Shown here: in pieces, positions 1 to 4,935 of the stretch
How positions within the stretch are numbered: position 1 is the first letter of the stretch
How the letters are laid out: each line of letters starts with the position of its first letter
NCBI GenBank assembly: GCA_030064795.1
Contig: JASJEI010000517.1
Span: 1-5,116, forward strand
Source of the DNA: Pleurocapsa sp. MO_226.B13
GTDB taxonomy: Bacteria; Cyanobacteriota; Cyanobacteriia; Cyanobacteriales; Xenococcaceae
DNA: 5,116 bases
Reading direction: 5' to 3'
Program-made: the position numbers and the translations under genes
Notes under the pieces: model-generated
The model's database searches: none
Told to the model about the DNA's origin: nothing
Seen by the model: the letters and a program-made list of their open reading frames with translations, nothing else

Positions 1-922
1 GCATTCCTTGACGAATTTTATGGATAATCTCTAAACCTACACCACTGATAAACAGTCTCTGTTTCTTATTTGCCAGCATCTTCTGAGTCCAATCAACAAA
101 GCCACCATCTGCTAAATCAATCTGACTATTTTTATGGCTTAGAAAGATTTTAAATTGGAGAATTTGATAATATTCGTTTCTAAGCTCTCTGCTTTTAAAG
201 TCTAATGTTAAATCCTGACACATTAGCCTTATTTCATCTTCTGCTTGTCTCGAAGTTTTATTAATGTTTTCTGCTAAATACACTTCCAGAGAAAGGTCTT
301 CTTTCGCAAAGAGCAACAATAACATCTCTAGGTAAAACGAAATGTGTGTTTTTACAAGCTCTACTTCAAAAGCATGGTCACTCGGATCGATACCTCCCGA
401 TACCAGACAAAAAGCCCCAAAATGAGCTGAAAATGCTGGATTATCGTAATACTGTCCCCTTACATGTCGATGTGTCGCACAATATTTTTTAACTGCTACT
501 TTCTTTTCTCGATCGATTTCATTCGCCACCTTGAGTGCCAAAACATTAGTAGCATCCGAAACCACTTCTGAGCCTCGTAAAGCACTAATAACATTGTTTT
601 GATCGACATAGCCAACCACAGAACTGCTCCCTAACGGAGTAAGTGGTGAAAGCAAAACAGGCTGGAAACCTATACGGCTTGCACTTTTCAACCAAAATAT
701 CTCATCTTCTTTATATTTAATAGGATCGATAGAAGCAGGAGAACTAAATCGATTCTGTCCATATTGTTTGAGCAGAACTGAAGGTGCGATCTGCTTTGCT
801 CTTTTTTTGAAGAGTTCGAGTAAAAATGTATTAAGTTCTGAGCCTGATAAATTAGCAGCAATTTTAGTAACTAAGCCAGGAATCCCTATCTTTTGTTCTA
901 ATTTTTCGATAATTTTCTTCAT
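1..922 (-). CDS. Class II aminoacyl-tRNA synthetase-like protein (HisRS/HisZ-type core), 3' end outside window
   Basis: Open from ATG at 922-920 to the left edge with no stop (307 residues visible), so the C-terminus is missing. Residues 1-75 look helical and charged. The rest follows the layout of a class II synthetase core: PLGSSSVVGYVDQNNV (97-111); SEVVSDATNVLAL (118-130), placed where HisRS has its 'RPEGT' strand; a motif 2-like pair of strands with R152 and R155, a loop, then HFGAF (167-171); and a motif 3-like end with DGGFVDW (272-278) and FISGVGLEII (291-300). HisRS and HisZ usually have GLERL or GLDRL there, so the motif 3 arginine appears replaced by isoleucine. No tRNA-binding domain is visible. 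It starts 13 bases after the efflux adaptor gene with a close AAGG before ATG, so co-transcription is likely. Substrate unknown; it may be an ATP- or amino-acid-binding paralog rather than a true synthetase. The reading frame is secure, the fold assignment moderate. Confidence 0.8.
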   Translation of the reverse strand, partial: MKKIIEKLEQKIGIPGLVTKIAANLSGSELNTFLLELFKKRAKQIAPSVLLKQYGQNRFSSPASIDPIKYKEDEIFWLKSASRIGFQPVLLSPLTPLGSSSVVGYVDQNNVISALRGSEVVSDATNVLALKVANEIDREKKVAVKKYCATHRHVRGQYYDNPAFSAHFGAFCLVSGGIDPSDHAFEVELVKTHISFYLEMLLLLFAKEDLSLEVYLAENINKTSRQAEDEIRLMCQDLTLDFKSRELRNEYYQILQFKIFLSHKNSQIDLADGGFVDWTQKMLANKKQRLFISGVGLEIIHKIRQGM

Positions 923-935
923 AACCTTATAGCCA

Positions 936-2348
936 TTAGGGGACAATTTCTACAGGCGCGCCATTTACCAGACGGTTTTTGCCCTCAGTGACTAGCTTTT
1001 CTCCTGGCTTAACTCCTTCCAGAATTTCCTGTTTGGCCAATCCTTCAATTCCTGGTTTAATTGCTCTTTGTTCGACAATTCCTCGTGACTCATTCACCAC
1101 AAAGACGTGTGCCTGGAGATCGCGGAAAATAAAAGCATTAAACGGTGCAATAGTGGCTTGTTCTTTTTCTTCCGTAGCTATCCAAGCCGATACCTGTTCT
1201 CCATCCTGGAGATTAGCAACTCCTTCATCAATACGGATAGTAACGTGAACCGAGCGTTGTCCTGGGGAAACTGAAGGACTAACAGAAAAAACAGTTCCTT
1301 TGGCACTGGCTAGTTTCATCAAATCTTGACCTGTAATGCGCCCCGAACTAGCTTTACTGCGATCGCGATCGCGAATTATAAAAGCTCTCTGTCCTGATTT
1401 TACTTCGTTGCTCTCAAAAGCAGGTAACTCCACATTGACTTCAAATCGACTGGGATCGATGACAATAATCGGTAATCTTTCGATAATCCCTTGGTATTCA
1501 CCAGTTACATTCACGATTTGAGGCACCCAATAATCTCCTTCGCGGATATTGAGACGAGAAATAATGCCATCAAAAGGAGCAACGATCTCTGTATCTTCAC
1601 CCTCGACATTGCTTCGAGTTAGCTTAGCATCAGCCGATTTAACTCCTGCTTGCGCAGTTTCTACCTGGGTTTGAGCAGCAGTTACTTGAGCTTGAGCCGA
1701 TTTAACTCTTGCGACAGCAGCGATCGCTCCTGCTCGTGCATTTTTATAATCTGTTTCTTTGACATCCACTTCTCGTTGTTCTACTGCGCCCTCGGCTACT
1801 AACTCTTGATATCTGGTTAAGTCAGCTTGGGCAAAAGCAGAATTGGTTTTAGCTTTCTGTAGTTCTGCTTGTGCTTGAGCCAAAGATTCTTCTGCTTGTC
1901 TGAGATTGGCAATGGCATGAAGCACCTGATTTTTAGCTTCAATTTGCCCTGCTGTTGCAACTGTTATATCTGCATCATATTTACGGCGATCGAGTCTGGC
2001 TAATAATTCTCCTTTTCTTACCCAATCTCCTTCTCGTAAATCTCTACCATCAATTTGTTTGAGATAGTCAATTGTTCCATCGGCTTGAAAAGTAAGATGT
2101 TTTTTAACTATGGCATTAACATAGCCATCACCATAACTCCAGGCTTGAATTGGCTCTAAACTGACGGGAACAGTTCTCACAGTTAGCCTAGCTTGTTCGA
2201 TGTTGTTGCTTTCTTTAACAGCTGGTTGTTGAGGACTAACGAGCGATCGCCAAACTACCGTACCACCAGCCAAAAGAGCAATCGCGCCTAACAATAACCC
2301 CCACTTTGGTTTTTTGAAAATAAGCGTTGGCGATCGATTAACATTCAT
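936..2348 (-). CDS. HlyD/AcrA-family efflux RND transporter periplasmic adaptor subunit (membrane fusion protein)
   Basis: 470 residues, complete. This kind of protein links an inner-membrane pump (RND or ABC) to an outer-membrane channel across the periplasm. Visible layout: a basic N-terminus and one membrane anchor (about 16-33) without a lipobox cysteine; first half of the biotinyl-lipoyl domain (about 85-125, with EGDWVRKGELLARLD at 106-120); a long Ala/Gln/Glu-rich alpha-helical coiled-coil hairpin (about 130-248); second lipoyl half (EIVAPFDGIISRLNIREGDYW, 254-274); beta-barrel (about 300-390); and a membrane-proximal domain ending in the typical GEKLVTEGKNRLVNGAPVEIV (449-469). Length and order fit the RND adaptor family. 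The start is supported by an AGGTGA ribosome-binding site 4 bases before ATG. No pump gene follows: the next gene, 13 bases on, is the class II synthetase-like gene. Substrate cannot be inferred. Confidence 0.93.
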   Translation of the reverse strand: MNVNRSPTLIFKKPKWGLLLGAIALLAGGTVVWRSLVSPQQPAVKESNNIEQARLTVRTVPVSLEPIQAWSYGDGYVNAIVKKHLTFQADGTIDYLKQIDGRDLREGDWVRKGELLARLDRRKYDADITVATAGQIEAKNQVLHAIANLRQAEESLAQAQAELQKAKTNSAFAQADLTRYQELVAEGAVEQREVDVKETDYKNARAGAIAAVARVKSAQAQVTAAQTQVETAQAGVKSADAKLTRSNVEGEDTEIVAPFDGIISRLNIREGDYWVPQIVNVTGEYQGIIERLPIIVIDPSRFEVNVELPAFESNEVKSGQRAFIIRDRDRSKASSGRITGQDLMKLASAKGTVFSVSPSVSPGQRSVHVTIRIDEGVANLQDGEQVSAWIATEEKEQATIAPFNAFIFRDLQAHVFVVNESRGIVEQRAIKPGIEGLAKQEILEGVKPGEKLVTEGKNRLVNGAPVEIVP

Positions 2349-2352
2349 ACTT

Positions 2353-2358
2353 TCACCT
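2353..2358 (-). promoter_or_regulatory. Ribosome-binding site of the efflux adaptor gene
   Basis: On the minus strand this reads AGGTGA, 4 bases before the ATG at 2348-2346. It is the clearest Shine-Dalgarno-like site in the window and supports the chosen start. The other genes have weak or no such site. Confidence 0.6.
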
Positions 2359-2374
2359 GCTCTTGAATTTTTTT

Positions 2375-2396
2375 CTGGTTAGATATTTCTAACTAG
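2375..2396. promoter_or_regulatory. 22-base dyad, candidate operator upstream of the efflux adaptor gene
   Basis: Two 9-base arms, CTGGTTAGA (2375-2383) and TCTAACTAG (2388-2396), are complementary at 8 of 9 positions around a 4-base centre TATT. The inner six pairs, GTTAGA/TCTAAC, are perfect. The site lies 27-48 bases before the adaptor start. Size, symmetry and place are like operators of TetR- or MarR-type repressors, which often control efflux genes, but no such regulator gene is in the window. On the transcript it could also form a short hairpin in the leader. The symmetry is seen directly; the operator role is inferred. Confidence 0.4.
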
Positions 2397-2550
2397 ATAC
2401 AGCAAAATTTTGAGGAAGTTGTGAATCTGTTTATGTCTACCTAAATCGTGACTGTAGCGATCGCGCGCGAGTTCTCCTCTAGTGGTCTGTAAACTTTGAT
2501 TTTAGGGATAAATATTAATAACTATCTTCCCCCGCTTCCAAACTAAGTCA

Positions 2551-2613
2551 GAATTAGAAATTAGGAATTATGAACTGAATAAGATTTAATACTTCATCAT
2601 TCATCGTTCATCG
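2551..2613. repeat. Short heptamer tandem repeats forming an imperfect inverted pair
   Basis: The left part reads as 7-base units GAATTAG, AAATTAG, GAATTAT (2551-2571). The right part reads TTCATCA, TTCATCG, TTCATCG (2593-2613). Part of one block can pair with part of the other: TGAAC and TGAAT (2571-2580) are complementary to GTTCA (2606-2610) and ATTCA (2599-2603), with a 2-base bulge. Seven-base tandem repeats between genes are known in cyanobacteria as STRR sequences. Only about three units are present on each side, and they are degenerate on the left. Confidence 0.5.
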
Positions 2614-2737
2614 TTTTTACTTTCCCTTACTCCTCTATTTATATAGAATTATCCCGTATTCATGCTGTTTTTTTACTATTAATTAATATTCGGAACAATT
2701 ATTATTTTGATATTTTTAAATTTATCTCAAACATAAT

Positions 2738-2749
2738 TTCAAGCTTGAA
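2738..2749. repeat. 12-base perfect palindrome
   Basis: TTCAAGCTTGAA is identical to its own reverse complement with no spacer. It lies in the middle of the divergent gap, about 330 bases from the plus-strand gene and 390 from the minus-strand gene. Without a spacer it would be a protein-binding site rather than a hairpin, but an AT-rich 12-base palindrome can also occur by chance. Confidence 0.35.
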
Positions 2750-2964
2750 GATTTTAATCTTTTTGTCAAGATAGTGAAGGCAATTTTACAAATCGTTTCG
2801 ATAGCTCGCTCCTTCGATATTTTAGTGTAGTCAAAATTACTGATTTGGAGATCTAGCAGTTCTCATATTAGTGAAATATGAAGTTTTTGGGTTTGAGGCA
2901 GTCCCTAGATGTTATGTGTAATTTATAAGTTTTAAAAATACTACAAATATAGTTTAGTCAGCTT

Positions 2965-2993
2965 TTGATAGCGAGCTTAATTACTTTTATTTT
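2965..2993 (+). promoter_or_regulatory. Candidate sigma-70-type promoter for the acetyltransferase gene
   Basis: A -35-like TTGATA (2965-2970; five of six match TTGACA) is followed after exactly 17 bases by a -10-like TATTTT (2988-2993; four of six match TATAAT). Transcription would begin near position 3000 and give a leader of about 80 bases containing clustered CGATCG/HIP1 sequence (2998-3013). In AT-rich DNA such matches are not rare, so this is a suggestion only. Confidence 0.3.
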
Positions 2994-3078
2994 TCCCGAT
3001 CGATCGCGATCGCACTATTTCCAATCAGAACAAAGTTATGGTAAAACAAATTATTTTTAAGCTTCACTAGATCTTTTG

Positions 3079-3684
3079 ATGAAACGGCAACTTGATGATC
3101 GAGTAACTATTCGTCTGGCAAAGCCAGAAGATAAAAATATTATTGTTAAAATCCAATTCAATGCCTTAAAAGTCTTGGCGGTAAAAGACTACAGCTACCA
3201 ACAATTAAATGCATTATTAAAAAGTAAAAGTATTCCGAGAAAGTCCCGCGAAACTATTTTTATTGCCGAAATTAATAAACAGCCTGTCGGTTTTGCTTCC
3301 TTAATCTATCCCTATAATACAATCGGTGCAGTTTTTATCGCGCCTAACTTTGCACGCCAAAAGATTGGCACCAAATTATTACAGCGACTCGAACAAGAAG
3401 CGATCGCTCAACGAGTACCGATTCTTTGGGTTTATTCTTCTCTAAATGGTTACGGTTTTTATCGCGCCAACGGTTATCAAACTATTACTAAAACTTTTTT
3501 ACCTCTCTATTCAACTTATATCCCCTGCGTACAAATGAAAAAGAGACTACTACCACTAACTGCTGAAGAAATATTCCAGGAAATTTATCAACTATTAACT
3601 GTTTTAGTATTAACAAACTTGTCAACCAAATTTTTATCTTTACTCTGGAAGGCGATAGTAGTCCTGAGTCATTCGCGGATCTGA
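3079..3684 (+). CDS. GNAT family N-acetyltransferase with a C-terminal extension
   Basis: 201 residues from ATG at 3079; a TTG at 3076 directly before it is also in frame, and an in-frame stop at 3058 excludes earlier starts. No good ribosome-binding site is visible for either. Counting from the TTG, the GNAT core is: first strand TIRLAKPEDK (11-20); central strands IFIAEINKQPVGFASLIYP (61-79); motif A, VFIAPNFARQKIGTKLLQRL (86-105), with the Q/R-x-x-G-x-G/A-type acetyl-CoA loop as R94-Q-K-I-G-T; and motif B, SSLNGYGFYRANGYQ (121-135). The enzyme should transfer an acetyl group from acetyl-CoA to an amine in the cytoplasm; the substrate cannot be read. The domain appears to end near 157 (CVQMKKRL), leaving about 45 hydrophobic residues as a tail. 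It stands alone, divergent from the adaptor gene and convergent with the next gene. Confidence 0.88.
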   Translation: MKRQLDDRVTIRLAKPEDKNIIVKIQFNALKVLAVKDYSYQQLNALLKSKSIPRKSRETIFIAEINKQPVGFASLIYPYNTIGAVFIAPNFARQKIGTKLLQRLEQEAIAQRVPILWVYSSLNGYGFYRANGYQTITKTFLPLYSTYIPCVQMKKRLLPLTAEEIFQEIYQLLTVLVLTNLSTKFLSLLWKAIVVLSHSRI

Positions 3685-3689
3685 CAAAT

Positions 3690-3707
3690 GACTAATATCA
3701 TTTAGTC
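3690..3707 (+). terminator. Weak candidate hairpin terminator between convergent genes
   Basis: GACTAA (3690-3695) and TTAGTC (3702-3707) are perfectly complementary across a 6-base loop, starting 5 bases after the acetyltransferase stop. A short T stretch (TTTT, 3714-3717) follows. The stem is only 6 bp and mostly A/T, so it is weak as an intrinsic terminator. Its place in the 52-base gap between convergent genes is what supports the call. Confidence 0.3.
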
Positions 3708-3736
3708 GAATAATTTTGGTAATTGAAATAAAATAA

Positions 3737-4159
3737 CTAAGGTCTTACATTAACTGTATAAGATAACTCAAAGGGTGAAAAAGAGCTATTATCTTTAGCC
3801 GTACCAACTAACTCTAATTCATAAGCTCCTGCACTAGGAAAAGTTATTTCTGCTCCTGGTATTTCTTGATATTTCTCTACATTAATTGGTGACAATTGAG
3901 GTTGCAAAATTGGCTCCGCATCATCAAGACGAGGGATAGCATAAACATTCAAGGTACAATTACATTCAGACAAAGGAATAGTTTGACCACCGCGACGAGT
4001 CAAGGCAAACCAAGCCTGAGTTTTTTTACCTACCTGTGGATTATGATTCGGTGTAATATGAAATGTGGCTGCTACCTCATTAGAAATTTCGACATTGTGA
4101 GCAACCACTGGTAAGGAAACAAGAGTGGATAATAGAATTAAATTGAAGGCTTTTAACAT
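3737..4159 (-). CDS. Small exported protein, probable Ig-like (YtkA-like) beta-sandwich, function unknown
   Basis: 140 residues, complete; not a family I can name with certainty. Residues 1-20 form a typical Sec signal peptide (one lysine, a leucine-rich core, VVA before the cleavage point), so the mature protein would start at His21 and lie in the periplasm or outside. The mature part looks all-beta: EVAATFHITPN (28-38), TQAWFALTRRGG (47-58), CTLNVYAIP (68-76), AEITFPSAGAYELELVGTA (103-121), FELSYTVNVRP (130-140). The pattern, with a PSAGAYEL turn, resembles YtkA/FixH-type or other Ig-like domains. Potential metal ligands are His21, His34, His39 and the Cys66-Asn-Cys68 pair. It lies 143 bases downstream of the DUF4399 gene on the same strand, so the two may share a transcript, though that gap is wide. 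No strong ribosome-binding site is visible. Gene call secure; fold tentative. Confidence 0.82.
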   Translation of the reverse strand: MLKAFNLILLSTLVSLPVVAHNVEISNEVAATFHITPNHNPQVGKKTQAWFALTRRGGQTIPLSECNCTLNVYAIPRLDDAEPILQPQLSPINVEKYQEIPGAEITFPSAGAYELELVGTAKDNSSFSPFELSYTVNVRP

Positions 4160-4215
4160 TTATCTTTTATTTGATGCAGTCGAAGCTTTGACAGCAATTT
4201 ACAAGTTGGTCGATC

Positions 4216-4288
4216 CGAGTATGATAATTAAATTTGAAAACTAATAGCTAACAGCAACAAACATTCTTAATCATCAGCTTCATACTCG
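4216..4288. repeat. 9-base inverted repeat in the gap between the two exported-protein genes
   Basis: CGAGTATGA (4216-4224) is the exact reverse complement of TCATACTCG (4280-4288), with 55 bases between. The pair fills most of the 143-base gap. On a read-through transcript it could close a long loop. The stem does not extend further on either side and no T-tract follows, so it does not look like a standard terminator. Confidence 0.35.
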
Positions 4289-4302
4289 AAATTACCAATG
4301 TT

Positions 4303-4737
4303 TTATTCTACTGTTACTTTAATTTGCTCAGAAATTACGGGGTTATCGTGGGGAACATGAGCATAATTACCCAAAATTAGTTGTAAGGTGTGTTCTCCTG
4401 GAGGTAAAGTAAGTTCGGTTTCAGTTTGTGCTTTTCCGAAATGACGAATTTGCTCCGTAGAAGGTAATGATGCAGTCAGATCGAATTCTGGTCGATCGAT
4501 TAACAAATGATGATGTCCAGTATTTTCTTGCTCGACTCCAGCAGGTGCAAGATCCATTCCCGACAAGCCAAACTTGACTGTAAATGTTTCGGGCAAAGTT
4601 GCACCATCAGTAGGTTCGAGAATATAGGCTTGAGCTTCATCGGGAGCATGAGAAACTAAATCTTGTGCTAATACTTCTGGAGCGATCGCAAATAAGAAAA
4701 GGCAGAAAATACCAACGAGTAGAGCTTTGAAGTTCAT
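4303..4737 (-). CDS. DUF4399 domain-containing exported protein
   Basis: 144 residues, complete. Residues 1-24 are a Sec signal peptide (MNFKALLV, hydrophobic core, then VLA before Gln25). The mature part matches the DUF4399 layout: AYILEPTDGATLPETFTVKF (37-56); a central histidine cluster GHHHLLID (74-81); and FGKAQTETELTLPPGEHTLQ (100-119) leading to ILGNYAHVPHDNPVISE (121-137). The length is normal for a stand-alone copy. The family is found in cyanobacteria and proteobacteria; its biochemical role is not established to my knowledge. His75-77, His116, His127 and His130 could bind a metal or ligand, but this is inference. A weak GAAG lies 6 bases before the ATG, and an extended -10 promoter lies about 47 bases upstream. 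It is followed by the other small exported-protein gene. Confidence 0.92.
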   Translation of the reverse strand: MNFKALLVGIFCLFLFAIAPEVLAQDLVSHAPDEAQAYILEPTDGATLPETFTVKFGLSGMDLAPAGVEQENTGHHHLLIDRPEFDLTASLPSTEQIRHFGKAQTETELTLPPGEHTLQLILGNYAHVPHDNPVISEQIKVTVE

Positions 4738-4783
4738 GTAAATCTTCGGTTCCTAATTTTTTTAACAAATTTTTACTTTTCTT

Positions 4784-4792
4784 ATCATATCA
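4784..4792 (-). promoter_or_regulatory. Extended -10 promoter candidate for the DUF4399 gene
   Basis: Read on the minus strand the site is TGATATGAT: a TG-n extension joined to TATGAT, five of six matching TATAAT. It sits about 47 bases before the DUF4399 start, implying a leader of roughly 40 bases. A -35-like TTGTCA lies upstream but at 21 bases, which is too far to count. Extended -10 promoters can work without a good -35. Confidence 0.4.
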
Positions 4793-4800
4793 AAATAGAG

Positions 4801-4814
4801 AGGTGACAGGTGAC
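4801..4814. repeat. Two-copy heptamer tandem repeat
   Basis: AGGTGAC occurs twice back to back (4801-4807, 4808-4814), just upstream of the -10 candidate of the DUF4399 gene. It is a second 7-base repeat family in this window, unlike the TTCATCG units near 2600, and fits the STRR-type repeats of cyanobacteria. Confidence 0.45.
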
Positions 4815-4832
4815 AACTAATTATTAATCGTA

Positions 4833-4891
4833 AGGTGGGCGAATTTTCTCAGTTAGCAACAAGGGAGTGAGTAAAGTTATTTTGCCCACCT
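4833..4891. repeat. 59-base imperfect inverted repeat with a long bipartite stem
   Basis: AGGTGGGCGAA (4833-4843) pairs with TTTGCCCACCT (4881-4891): ten Watson-Crick pairs and one G-T wobble. After a 5-base bulge (4876-4880) the stem resumes: TTTTCTCA (4844-4851) pairs with TGAGTAAA (4868-4875) with one mismatch, leaving a 16-base loop. It lies 45 bases beyond the stop of the right-edge gene and about 95 bases before the DUF4399 start. There is no T-tract on either side, so a classical intrinsic terminator is unlikely. GGTGGGC/GCCCACC arms are, as I recall, common in dispersed cyanobacterial intergenic palindromes. It may mark a transcript 3' end or processing site. Confidence 0.55.
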
Positions 4892-4935
4892 ACCTATTAA
4901 CTAACAATTACACGCGGTTAAAACCAGCAGCGTTT

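Larger units (their letters stand above)
2349..3075. other. AT-rich divergent intergenic region of about 730 bases without a gene
   Basis: This gap separates the minus-strand adaptor gene from the plus-strand acetyltransferase gene. I see no long open frame with a sensible protein on either strand, no tRNA cloverleaf and no transposon end. It contains the dyad at 2375-2396, HIP1 copies at 2457-2464 and 3006-3013, heptamer repeats at 2551-2613, a 12-base perfect palindrome at 2738-2749, a short hairpin at 2863-2881 and a promoter-like pair at 2965-2993. A small RNA or a decayed gene cannot be excluded by reading alone. Confidence 0.7.

Noticed and set aside
979..1521. Plus-strand open frames at 979-1248 and 1336-1521 opposite the adaptor gene
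   Set aside because: They lie wholly within a well-supported minus-strand gene, and their proteins show no recognisable domain pattern.
1620..1990. Repeated gcttgagc/gcagc-like words inside the adaptor gene as a DNA repeat
   Set aside because: They are explained by the Ala/Gln-rich coiled coil that this stretch encodes.
2863..2881. Hairpin TCATATT/AATATGA followed by TTTTT
   Set aside because: A stem of only 7 A/T-rich pairs, with no gene ending nearby on the plus strand for it to terminate.
2803..2977. AGCTCGCT (2803-2810) and AGCGAGCT (2970-2977) as an inverted repeat
   Set aside because: Eight bases separated by about 160 are expected by chance; the match does not extend.
2998..3013. 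Dense CGATCG cluster before the acetyltransferase gene as a special regulatory site
   Set aside because: It contains the HIP1 octamer, which is scattered through the whole window inside and outside genes, so its presence here does not indicate regulation.
3896..4114. Plus-strand open frame of 72 codons opposite the 140-residue exported protein
   Set aside because: It is antisense to a gene with a clear signal peptide and regular beta-strand pattern; the antisense product shows no such pattern.
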